Source of the DNA: Psoroptes ovis
Lineage: Eukaryota > Arthropoda > Arachnida > Sarcoptiformes > Psoroptidae
Length of the DNA: 64,000 bases
NCBI GenBank assembly: GCA_002943765.1
Contig: PQWQ01000003.1
Span: forward strand, 4,524,729-4,588,728
Direction of reading: 5' to 3'
Shown here: piece after piece, positions 37,215 to 49,112 of the stretch
Layout: each line of letters begins with the position of its first letter
How positions within the stretch are numbered: the first letter of the stretch is position 1
The notes under the pieces: generated by a model
What the model was told of the DNA's origin: nothing
Database searches by the model: none
The model's input: the letters and a program-made list of their open reading frames with translations, nothing else
Made by a program: the position numbers and the translations under genes

Positions 37215-40200
37215 ATGGGAACAACTGGAAGATTTGGTGGCGGTGGCCATGGTTTAACTGGACCAAAACATATTTGTAAGTACTTACTTTATATTTTGTT
37301 GTTGTTATTATCATCATCATTATTATTATTATTAAGAACGATTTCTTGCTGAAATTGAACAAGATTTTACAAGATTAAACGTAATATAATGTAATGTTAA
37401 GATTATGTGATATTTGAAAACTATTTTCATCATTATTATCATCACCTTAAATAATAATAATGATGATCATTACGATTGTTGTTACGATTATTATTAATAG
37501 GTTGTCCGCAAAGTTTTCGGCCAAATTTTCAAATAATTTTTCAATGATATAATCGGCAAAAACTTTCGGGACAGCCTAATATTATTATTATTGATATTTA
37601 TTTGAAATTGTTTATGTGTATATGCACATGCATATGCTATGTGCACATACAACAACAATATGCATTTCAAATGCAATTCATGTGCTCTGAATTCATGTAT
37701 AAACACATAGAGAGACATCATTATTTTATTGTGTAATAATGATTATTATTATTCTCTTCAAATGAGGATTTCAAATGATAATAATACATAATAATAATAA
37801 TCCAAGCAAAGTTTCTTCTGCTAAGATATAAGAAAATAATATTTAATAATAATTGTACAAAAGTCAAATATATCCATAAGTAAAGAAGAAGAACAAGAAA
37901 AAATCAATTATTCTAATTGAATCTCTTGGAATTTATTATTTTTCTAAGACGTATATGTATTTCTACGTAGCGTGTAGATAAACGATGAAAAATCATCGAA
38001 TCCAAGAATCTGAATTGATGATGATTATGACTGTAGGCAATTTTATAAATCAATAGCCTTAATCACTGTTGAAAAATATGTAAACAAATTTTTGTTGATC
38101 TATACTATTAGGGTGTCCGTAAACTTTTTGCCAAATTTCCAATGATTTTCCAACGATATAACCGGTGAAAAACTTTGCGGACAATCTAATACTTCGATCA
38201 ATTCCTCTGATTTTTTGTGATTTTTGGAAATTCTTAGTGATTTCAAAGTGAATCCTGATTCAATTTCCTTATAATTTCACCTTAAATTCCATGTATTCTT
38301 CCCTATCCTTAAGGTCGATTTGCATAGACAGATGTCTTTCATTGGGTTTCGAAAATCGATTTATAATTTGTATTGAAAATTGTATTGATTTTCAATGAAT
38401 GTTTCAATCTGTGTGTTCATTCACCGACTGAATGATTATATCGATTCACATATGAAAAATTTTGAATTTTTGTTTTCAAGGAAAAAATCAAAAATCGAAA
38501 TTTCAATTTTCCTGAAATAAACAATGGATTCTACGAGGAAAACAATTGAAAATATTGAAATTTCTATGGTACCTTTCTATAGTCCTTATATTGAACATCT
38601 ATTTAAATGTCGAAAAAAGGAATATTTCAAAGAAATATTTGAAATCGAAAATCTTCAAAGTGAAACTTGAATAATGATATATTGATTTGCTGTGAAGTGG
38701 ATGTGATTTGAAATTTGATTTTTTCAGAAAAACAAAATTTCAATTGTTTTCTTGTTTGTTCATTCAAATATCTATTTTCAACCCTTTATTTCCCGAAAAA
38801 TTTGAAGAAAATAAATAAATTCATATTGAAAGTATGGTGTTTCATATTTTCAATGATTGAATATGACAATATTCTCTTTTGTTGTTTATGTATGATTTAT
38901 TTCCAAAACAATATTCTGCATATAAGCAAATTGATTTCACAAGAAATTAAATTTAAGATTATAGATTCATCATTCGAGTGTGTAAACATATATTCATCAA
39001 ACATAAATTTTGAATAATGAAAATGTCACTGTAATAATTTTTCATTGTGTTTCATATTTATTATTATTATTTGTGATATTTCTAAATATCACACAATAAC
39101 CCTTTCAATACCCCCAATACTTTTCACTTTTTTCCATTCCATCATCACCACTACAGAGACATGTACAGAGACATGATAGATAATGTAATGTCAAATATAA
39201 TTATTATTATAAAGGGGTTTCGTTATTTTCATGATTTCATAATCTTGATTTGATTTCATCAAATATTTCAGTATCTCGAATGAATGAATTTCAATGAAAA
39301 TATCGACATTATTTTGAAATTATTGAAAACATATTTCAAATTTAATCAAATTCTTTTGTTTGATTTTGTTTGCTTTTCAAAAATCTTTAAGATTTTGATC
39401 AAATTTCAATCAAATAAATGAAAATTGAACAGATCAATTTGAATATTAGATGCATGTATCTATATTTATGATTGCAAATTGAATATCATCATTTGAAATC
39501 ATTTCGAAGATTTAAATCTTCGAATGAGTTTGCGTGTTGTTACTACTATCATTTGATTATTCTAAAAAAACCCTAAGACAAACCCTTTCACCGTTATATT
39601 TAGTGTGGAAATGTTTGCACAAAATGAAATGAAAATTTATTTTAAATAAGATTATTATCAGTGTTTCAATGGTGGAATTCCCTTGAAATAATTTAAATTT
39701 AATTCAAATCGAGTATTTTTCCAAAATTCAAATGATTATTTTATTCCGTGTATATATGGTAAACATATGATGATGAAGAGGGATGAAAGTTTTTAAAAAA
39801 TAAAAAAAAAAAATAATCTTCCCAAAAACTACCAAAAATAAAATATTAGATTGGACGGAAAGTAATTGTCTATTATTGCATTCAATTCTACAGTAAAACC
39901 ATTGATTACTTTTCGACCAAAACCATTATTTTTTTCCAAGAACAAAATATTGGGGAATTTTCTGGTTTTGCGTTTTGGGAAATTTGAATATTTTCAATTT
40001 TGTCGATCCATTTTAATTGACATGTTTGGTTAGGGCTGATGTAACAGTGTGTTTGCATGCAGATTTGTTTGTTTTCAGTTTTCGGTGATTGAAAATACAT
40101 TTATTTATATTTACATTTACTTTATTCGATATATTAGATTGTCCGATAAGTTTTTGCCGATTTTCTCATTATTCCCCCAGGATATAATCGGCAAAAACTT

Positions 40201-43200
40201 TTCGAACAACCTAATATATTTTCCACTAATAATAATGCATTTTTGAAAGCAAAAAAAAAAAATATACACATTTGAATATTAAATGAAATTATAATTGAAA
40301 ATAAAAAATTTTCTCATTTTTTCTCCAGTATTTACCAAAAAAATTGAAAACCCTGTACCTTTCACAAAAAAAAAATTCTTCGAAAAAGAATTTTTTCTTT
40401 AAGAAAAAATTTTGAATTTAAATATTCATTTTGAAATTCCCCCATTTCAAATCTTTGGAATCACGGAATAATTCATATTTGCTTACGTGATCAATCAGGC
40501 CTAAATCTTAAATAATTTTAAAAATGTATTTAAGAAAAAATTTCAAATTCCATTTCATTTTTACAATGTTTATCATGGAATTTTTGAATGCGATCGAGTT
40601 GTATTCAGTACATTTGTATTATATTCAATATTCAATTTTATCCGTTGAATGTTTCATGTGTCTGTAAAATCATTTCATTTATGATTTATTACACACCATT
40701 GATGATGTTATGTCATGATATGATATGTGCCCGAACATATACAAAGCGTATAGAATATATTACTGTGTGTGTGTTTTTTACATGTTTTTTTTCTTAGCAT
40801 CTTTCTCTGTCGTTTTCTTACATGATTTTTCTTACATTTTCCGCCAAAGATTTTCATCGTAAAATAACAAAATTCATGATATCCTTGGCCGGACGGAAAA
40901 TGATGACTGATTTTCGTGTTTAAATTTATGCTAAAATCAATCATTACTTTCTGGCCAGCCATCTTACATTTATAATAATCATGTGTATGTATGGATGTAA
41001 CAAATATTTCGGAAACATTCAAAGAAAACATTCTGAAAAAAAGATGCTGATTCTTAGATTCTTAGATTCTACGAATCTTATGTTTGAAATTCTTAAAAAA
41101 AAAAATTTTGCTGAAATTTTACAATTTTCATTTTCTTGCAAATTTTCCAAGAATTTTAAAATTTTATATCAGAGTTTAAAGTTTCAATTCGTAGTTTTAA
41201 AATTGAATTTCGTAATTTTGCGATATGAAATTCCATTCAAAACTACGAAAATCAACTTTAAAACTACGATTTAAAACTTGAAACCCTGTATATCAGAAAT
41301 AATAATTTTGGAAAATTTTGAAAATTTGCAAATACATTTTGATTATATCAAGTATACTTGAATAATACATATTCAAATATGAATTAATTGTAAAACTTTT
41401 CTTCAATATTTTGCAATATATGTGTGTGCATGCGAATACAAATATGTGCTTCGCTTCGTTAAATTTTTGATTTGAATTAGTTTTTTCGGGGTCTGAATTT
41501 TAGTCTATTTTGTTTAGTTTCTATTATTCATTATTACATTGTGCTGATGATGATCATCATTATTTGCTATTATTACAATAATAATAATCAAGATTATTAT
41601 TATTTCATTAACTCGATTCATTTTATTTTTGTCCGAATAAGAAGATCATGATGCATAGATTATGAATGAATGTGAATGAATTTCATAAAAATGAAACGTT
41701 TTCATTTAAAATGCACTTAAATTTTTAATGAAGATTTCATCAGTGAAAAATGTTCCATTTTTCGCTTATATTTTCAGCTGAAAACAAACACAAATATGGC
41801 CCCAGAAAACTAAAAATAATGAAAAATAGCAAACTTTTAATGTATGTTTTTGATCATAAATATTATTAGGTTGTCCGAAAATTTTTTACCGGTCATATTC
41901 GTAGAAAATAATTCAAAAATTGGCAAAAACTTTTCGGACAGCCTAATAATATTAAATTCAAAATTAATAAATAATTTTAAATATTAATCAAACAATTTTT
42001 TGTTCAACAAAATTCCATATTCGATCGATTGATTGATTGATCGTAATTAATTTATTATTATCAGGCCTCATGAATTAATAAAATTTGCATGATAAAAGCA
42101 TGCACTTTGGTGGAACAAGAACATGCTTTTATATATGGAAGAAATTTCAAATATTTATTTGATATTATTCTACAGTCATGCTGCAGTAGGAAATTTTTCC
42201 AAGGAAATACATTCTACCTGTGTTTTTCATGAAATGAATAATTTATTTATTTGTTTACTTTGTACTTATACTCACTTTTGTTTGTTTGTTCAGTGTATAT
42301 CGGTGTGTGTGTTTGTTGAGTGTATTTATTAATTTCAATGGAAAAATAATGTATTTGATTGTCCGATAAGTTCTTGCCGATTTTCTCAAAATTCCCTACG
42401 ATATAATCGACAAAAACTTTTAGGACAACCTAATATTTGGATCATACTTGATATGTGTATCAATATTGAAGAGAAAATTGGATTCAATGAAATTTTTTTT
42501 TCTTGAAAATATCCATAGAAAATTTATAGTAATTCAATTATATTCCATAGAGAATAATAAGAAGAAAAATGAAATTTTTTCGTATTTTTCTTTCGGTGAA
42601 AAATGAATTTTCCTTGTAAACCTATAACCTGAAATTCTGTAAAATAAATTCGGTTCGGATATCCGTTTTCTTTTATATTATGAATGATATGAATACCTTT
42701 AAAAGAATTTTTTCGCCTTAAAAAATCAGCAGATTTTATCTCATCAGAGAGTCTATGACATAGAGTCTAAGACATAGACTTTGAAAGTACATCGAACATC
42801 ATCCATTGAATATATTGAATATATTGTATCGTTTTTGAGGCCAAAATTGTCACTGATTTTAAATATTTTTTTTCTGGAAACGTTTAACAAATAAAGTCAT
42901 GGGTTTTAAATGATGTTTAGTATCTCAAGAATCCAAATTCAAATTCAAATTCAGATACGTTATTGTCATACATTATCAATGAATTAAAGTAAATTTTTCA
43001 ATGAATCAATTGCTTGCTGTTTGTTGTTGTTGAAACTTTTATTTAAACATTTCAATGATTCATTTTGTATTTATGACAAGTGAATTCTTTTTTTTTTTTT
43101 TTTTTTTTTGGTGAAAACTTTTGAAATTTTTTATTTTTCGGGTAAAACTATAACCCCAAGGTCTTTATAACAATGAAAATTTCAAAAAAATCAAAATCCA

Positions 43201-46200
43201 TTCATTTTGATATTTGTGATTTTGGAAATAGATTTTGTGTCTCTGTGTGCGTAGAAAATTCTGTGTTCCATTGAATTCTGTTTGATGATGCTTGACTTTT
43301 GAACGGGAAAATTGGAAAAGAAGAATTATTTTCATCGATTTGTTAATTTAACAACAGCAATCGAAAATTGTTGTTGAGGTTTTAAAGCGTTCATTGATTT
43401 TTATTTTGATCAATAATTTCAATGGCAAAAATATTATTTTAACTATGGCAATAATTGTTATTATTTCAACCCTTTCAAATGTATCTTATTCGACATGAAA
43501 ATATTGCGCTAATTTTGATTGAATTTGATTGAATAATAATGAGTTAAATTGTTTAAATTTTTATTTTTTGATGATTTAAATAATTCTTCTTTAATAATAT
43601 CGAATCGATTTTTTTTTGGAAAATTTATCGACTATTTTTCAATTTTTAAAAACATTTTAAATCGAAAAATAGATTCATAAAACGATTTTAAATAGAAAAT
43701 AATAGATTCATAAATTATTATTTATTCATTCATTCATTCATTTATTATGATATATCTATAGTCTTTTGATTACACATGAAATGAAACTAAAAGGAAAAAT
43801 TTCCATCACCATTATCATGTATGTATGTTCAAATATTGCTTTTAAATGCATTGTTTTGTGTGCATTATATCTTCGAATATTCCAATAAACAAACAAAAAG
43901 CAATTTAACATTACATCATTTCATCGTTTTTTTGAAACATAAATAAATATGAAAATAATGGAAAATTCTGAAATAACAAACAAACAAATAGATATCTGAA
44001 AACAATAATCATTAACACATCTTATATTATTTCAAAAATAATGGTCAAAAATTTCTGTTCGCTGGATGCCGGCATTTTTGAATACGTTATGTAAATCAAG
44101 ACGTACTGCTACGTTTTTGATCATTTATTCTTTGTAATTCGATTTTTCACATTCACCAATGACAATAAAAACATATTTTGGCTCTGTGATTACTTGCTAC
44201 AAATAAAATATTTGTCATTTTCCGTTGCACTCATTTGTTTAGATCATTTGTAACAGAAATTTTCGAAAAACAAACAAAGAAAGATTGAAAATTTATTTCG
44301 CAATCAAATTCGCATTGTTTTTCAATTATATTCAGTGAGAATATAGCAGCGCCAAAGCGGTGAAGCCATGCCGAAGCGGCGCCACAAAGCCTTGAAAAAA
44401 TAAAGAATATCTCAAGAGAAAATTCCTTATTTGGCCCTATGTCTTCAAATAAATAAACAAGCGACATGAATAACGCAGAATTATCCAAAGAACACAATGT
44501 AAAGCAATAAAAATCAACGACCAAAATCTAATCACATTGAATCTTAAGTTATTTTGATTTTTTGAATTCAAAGATAAAAGAATTATCGTAAAGAATTTGA
44601 AAACCTAAAGAAATTTGTCGTCAATTTGCTTGTCAAATTTTATCATCACTTCAATTGAAATTCAATTGCCCTTAATTCACACAACACATAATTCATTTAT
44701 GTAAATATTAGACAAGTCCGAAAAGTTTTTGCCGATTTTATCGGCAGAGAATCAATGAGAAAATCGGCAAGAATTTATCGGACAACCTAATAATAAATTG
44801 TTGGATTTTTTTTTCTGTTTCAATCAAATTGGATTATCACATTCATTTCTTGTACAATCACGGCCACATGATTATTTCGATGACACATTTTTGTTTGATT
44901 TCGACAAAATCAATGGAAATTTGACCACAAATCGTTTTCAAATAAATTGAATTATTTGATTGATAGATTATATTTAATGTATGTGTCAATACATTGGTCG
45001 TTTTCGATATTATTTTTCTGAATGAAAATTATTTTGTATTTTTGATTATTTAAGCAATCAAATTCCTTGGAAATTGAACCAAGCACAAGATTTATATTCA
45101 TGTATTTGTTTGAATATTTGTATTGATTTAAAATTCAATTTGAAAAATAAAGCGAAAATTATTTGTTGTTGTTGAAAAGCCATCAATTTCAAACAAACAA
45201 ATATTATCAATTGAAAATAAATTCAATGATAATAATAGAATTGATTCACGATAATTCAAGAATTGATTAAAATAAATATCGATGGATTGACATTTTTCAA
45301 TTAATAAATTTAAATTCATGAATTTAAATTTTTGAATTTTAAAAAATTTACGCCTTTTGAATTTGCCAATACAGATTTTACCCATTTAATCATTTCATGG
45401 TTATTATCGCTTGATATCACATGACATTTAAATGATTCCGTTTTAATTGTTGAAACCATTCATCATCAGTATTCATCCATGTTTAATTGAATCGATTTTA
45501 AACCCGAACACAAAGAAAAGATATCAAATTTGGCAAATTGTTCAATGGAAAAATTTTCATAAATTTTGACATAATAATCAATACATATTGAATCCAAATA
45601 TTCATATCTCTTGGTGTTGTTTGTTTGTTTTTCATAATTTTCAATGTACGAAAAAATGCTTCATTGTTTTTTGCCAAATGAAGCCTATTGTTTTCCATTG
45701 ATGCATTGTTGTATTGATGAATTTTTTTTTTTTGGCAAATTATTTTTTTGGTAAAAATAAATAGGGATGAAATCGAATGAAATGAATGACAATATAATAA
45801 TCAATTATAAATGATGATAATAATGGCAATGACGATAATGATTTTAATCTTTGATCATGTGAAAAATAATCATTATTATTGTCATTGTCATAGCATTCTG
45901 AAAATATTAAAAATAATAATAATAATAATACCAGCTATGAAAATCGATTGAAAACCCAACTAAATAAATACCCTTGATCAATTATTTTCGTATGATGATG
46001 TTCGTATGATGTAGGATTAAATAATTCTTGATTGATTCAATACTTTATAATGATTGTTTGTTTCAGTACAAATTAATTCATTTTTTGACGAACCAACTAG
46101 AATATTGTCTTGTAATACTCATTTATTTATTTATTTTTCAACAAAATTCTGACGAGTTGTCATCAATCGGTTGACCTTGTACTTCTTAATAAATCTCTCT

Positions 46201-47645
46201 TTGGTCAATTTATTATTATTATTTAGTGCAGTTATCAGCGATTTAAGAATAAAATACTAATGAAGTCAGTGTAATAAAAATTGTTTTGTACTTAGTTGAT
46301 TTCATTTGAAATAATTCTGGGCTATTATGGATAATGATGATGACATTAACAGATGCAAAATTGTGTTATTAAATAGTTGATCAATGTTTGATGTTTATTA
46401 TTTTGTTTTATCTAAATTGATTCAATATGAATCAAGCCAGAAAATTCAATTAAATTAAATTAATTTCTACGAAATAATTTTCTATTTTTTCAAAAATCTA
46501 TAGGGTATGATACGGATTATTCAGAATTATACAAAGGATTAGCTGTTGTTATTGGTTTTTTTCTATTTTTGGTATTATTATTATTGATATTTATATTAAT
46601 ATCATATTTACGTAAATGGTATCGCCTTAAAAAGAATTCAAATTCAAATCATTCAAATGATATTAATAATAATGATGATAATAGCAATGATAATGATGAT
46701 AGACAATCAACAACAAAACAACATCAACAATTAGCACAATTGAACAATCCATTAATGCAAACACAGCAACAGCATAAAGCATCATTACATTCAATGAATC
46801 AATTACAATCATTGCCTCAATTTCAGCAAACATCTGGTGATAAAAAATCTTCATTGACATTCACTAATAATGGTAAAAATGATCAACCAATGTTGACAGG
46901 TAAATATTGTAAAAAACATAGCCGTGTTGGTTTACCACCATCATCAGCTAATCCATCAGCTAATAATCATAATAATAATAATAATGCTAATTCATCATTA
47001 CCACAAACACCAATCTCAAAATCGGCAATGTCAAAAAAATTATCAACACCAATGATCAATCCGAATATTGTATCGATTTCGGCATCATCATCATCGGCGA
47101 CACCACCAACATTACCATCACCATTATTACAATCATCTCATCATAATCTAATTCAAACACAGCCGCAACCATTATCGATGACACCATCGGCAAATATTGA
47201 ATTAATACATGATCCTAATATTGTGATGACAACAAATAGTGGCGCCACTAATGGTGTTTCAACTATTTGTGGTACTATTGATGAAGGAGGCGGTGGTGGT
47301 GGTGGTGGTGGTGGTGGTAGCGGTGGCAGTTCATCGATTCATCATCATCATCATCATCATCTTCATCATGTACATCATGGACATCATTATCAAGAATTTC
47401 CGCTACAAACACAACCAACACAACCGGCACATATTGTATCGATGATTCCATCAACAGCAACAACAAATGATAATCAAATATGTCAAAATCAACAACAACA
47501 TCGTAAAGATAGTCGTTCATCGTTACAACTGTCAGCTATTCCAACGAATGTACAACAAATTGAATCCGTACATCCATGTACAGTAGTCGGCACCGGTGGT
47601 GGTGGTGGTGGAAGACCGAGCTTGTCCACAATAACATTGAGTTAA
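37215..47645 (+). CDS. Single-pass membrane protein, MGTTGRFG family, long low-complexity tail (gene B)
   Basis: Exon 1 (37215-37275) encodes MGTTGRFGGGGHGLTGPKHI. It joins exon 2 (46504-47645) in phase 1 across a 9228-base intron; donor T|GTAAGT and acceptor CTATAG|GG make a Trp codon. The product is 400 residues. After YDTDYSEL (22-29) there is one long hydrophobic helix (about 33-56), then LRKWYRLKK. A cytoplasmic tail follows, rich in Asn, Gln, Ser and Pro, with a Gly run (about nine Gly), a cluster of His (HHHHHHH) and a second Gly run near the C-terminus. No signal peptide precedes the helix. Gene A at 16455 is a clear paralogue with the same start, intron phase and motif. I do not recognise the family and assign no function. 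The long intron means the gene's transcript carries about ten palindromic elements. Confidence 0.7.
37497..37579. repeat. Palindromic MITE, family 1, subfamily A (in gene B intron)
   Basis: ATAGGTTGTCCGCAAAG to GGGACAGCCTAAT, about 220 bases after exon 1 of gene B. Confidence 0.7.
38107..38189. repeat. Palindromic MITE, family 1, subfamily A (in gene B intron)
   Basis: TTAGGGTGTCCGTAAAC to GCGGACAATCTAA, core AACGATATAACCGG. Confidence 0.7.
39846..39926. repeat. Palindromic MITE, subfamily D (in gene B intron)
   Basis: TTAGATTGGACGGAAAGTAA to TTACTTTTCGACCAAAACCA. Confidence 0.6.
40134..40213. repeat. Palindromic MITE, family 1, subfamily A (in gene B intron)
   Basis: TTAGATTGTCCGATAAG to CGAACAACCTAA, with symmetric ATAT flanks. 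Confidence 0.75.
40884..40966. repeat. Palindromic MITE, subfamily D (in gene B intron)
   Basis: TTGGCCGGACGGAAAATGAT to ATCATTACTTTCTGGCCAGC. Ends more diverged than in other copies. Confidence 0.5.
41165..41292. repeat. Palindromic MITE, family 2 (copy e, in gene B intron)
   Basis: AGAGTTTAAAGTTTCAATTC at the left and AAAACTTGAAACCCTGTA at the right. One of the clearest copies of the family. Confidence 0.7.
41866..41945. repeat. Palindromic MITE, family 1, subfamily A (in gene B intron)
   Basis: TTAGGTTGTCCGAAAAT to CGGACAGCCTAA, flanked by ATTA and TAAT. Confidence 0.75.
42354..42433. repeat. Palindromic MITE, family 1, subfamily A (in gene B intron)
   Basis: TTTGATTGTCCGATAAG to AGGACAACCTAA, core CCCTACGATATAATCGAC. 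Confidence 0.7.
44708..44790. repeat. Palindromic MITE, family 1, subfamily A (in gene B intron)
   Basis: TTAGACAAGTCCGAAAAG to CGGACAACCTAA, core TTATCGGCAGAGAATCAATG. Confidence 0.7.
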
Positions 47646-47929
47646 ATGCAAATCTGAGTCTACACCTTTTAAATCTATAATCTTTCAAACTGATGATTAT
47701 CCATGTTGTTGATTTGCAGTTATGTGGACCCAAAAGAAAAAATATGAGTAAATGCATTCAACAATACACACAAAGAAATATTGAATGAATGAATGAATGA
47801 GTATACACGTAAATATTATTATTATCACCGAATACACATTTCATATATGTTCTATTAGATTATCATCCGTACCATTACGAACATACACTATCATACATTT
47901 AATTTTTTTCATGAAACAATCATTATCTA

Positions 47930-48010
47930 TTAGGCCGTTGCAAATAAATTTTTTCCAAAATCGAATATTATGAATTTTCAATTTTGGAAAAAATTTATGC
48001 AACGACCTAA
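47930..48010. repeat. Palindromic element, distinct sequence (family 3)
   Basis: TTAGGCCGTTGCAAATAAA on the left and TTTATGCAACGACCTAA on the right, with AATTTTTTCCAAAATC pairing inside. The ends are like family 1 (TTAGG...CCTAA) but the arms are unrelated. Arms of about 35 bases pair almost perfectly. Confidence 0.7.
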
Positions 48011-48216
48011 TACAACAAACAAACCTTAATATCAAATACCTGAATGGAATTGATTAATCGAAATGAAATTTCCGAAATGATAAATGAATTCCCCGATTTC
48101 CATATATGGTTCGATCATGTAAATTCGTTTAGAAATTCATTTATAAATATAGTTTTCTTGGGTAATTCGTTTTCTTTATTTTTGTTGTTTTGATATAATA
48201 AATGCAAAAATATCCG

Positions 48217-48310
48217 AGCTCGGTCCGAAAGTAATCATCCGGGGTCCGAAACACAAAGTTTAAATGATGATAATGGAAAGAAATCAACGATTACTTTTAG
48301 AGGCCAGTCT
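48217..48310. repeat. Palindromic MITE, subfamily D, interrupted
   Basis: CTCGGTCCGAAAGTAATC to GATTACTTTTAGAGGCCAG, with a 15-base insertion (GGGGTCCGAAACACA) after the left arm. Confidence 0.45.
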
Positions 48311-48472
48311 GATATTCCGAAAAAAAATTTCAGAAATATTCATAATTCATAATTGACCATATACACAGATGTTTTTACAAGTTCTATTTTCTATTTATTT
48401 TATTTTATCGAAAATTATTATTAAATGATTAATGTTGTTGTGTTACATCGAATGGATTGAATATGTATAAAA

Positions 48473-48618
48473 TACAGGGTTTAAAGTTTTGATTCGTAGT
48501 TTTCAAATTGAATTTCGTAATATTATAATGTAAATCAACATTCAAAACTATGAAATTCAACTTGAAAACTACGAAAATCAACTTTAAAACCCCAAAATTA
48601 AAGTTTGAAACTCTGTAT
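48473..48618. repeat. Palindromic MITE, family 2 (copy f)
   Basis: TACAGGGTTTAAAGTTTTGA on the left and AAGTTTGAAACTCTGTA on the right, with an extra internal arm segment that makes it the longest copy (146 bp). Confidence 0.7.
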
Positions 48619-49030
48619 GAATGAATATATTTTGGTTCTTCAATTTATTGAAAATATTCTATTGTTTGAATAAATTCTCATTGCGTGAGCGTGTTTATCG
48701 AGAAATTTTTATACGGGCCAAATGGGCCAAAATATTCAAATTCAAATAAAATAAAATAAATAATCATCATTCATTATTTTGACCAGAAAAAAAATCACAA
48801 ATCACACAAATCAAACTAACAAGTTTGGGCTGTTTATCATTATTATAATTATTATAATCATTATTATCATTTAAATTCCACAATTTCACACGAATAATAT
48901 TCATGTAAAATTATTATTTTATCATTTTTTCGTTTGAAATTTGACACATTTGTACAACATAACATAACATGACAAAAATAGATGCAACAAAACACACACC
49001 TACATAGACACCCACATACATATTATATTC

Positions 49031-49112
49031 AAAGGTTGTCCGAAAAGTTCATTCGGCTCGATCGAATAGAGTTGCTGCATGAAAATCGGCCAGAACTTTT
49101 CGGACAGCCTAA
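49031..49112. repeat. Palindromic MITE, family 1, subfamily B
   Basis: AAAGGTTGTCCGAAAAG to CGGACAGCCTAAT; core ATTCGGCTCGATCGAATAGA, like the copies at 26022, 30785 and 31367. Confidence 0.7.

Larger units (their letters stand above)
37276..46503 (+). other. Gene B intron 1, packed with palindromic elements
   Basis: Nine family 1 or related MITEs (37497, 38107, 39846, 40134, 40884, 41866, 42354, 44708, and diverged pieces) and one family 2 MITE (41165) lie in this 9.2 kb intron. All other introns found in the window are between 54 bp and 1.7 kb. I see no nested gene. Confidence 0.65.

Noticed and set aside
44340..44400. GC-rich patch with AGCGGTGAAGCC and AAGCGGCGCC
   Set aside because: It is only about 60 bases long, with no gene or repeat assigned, and is not distinct enough to call.
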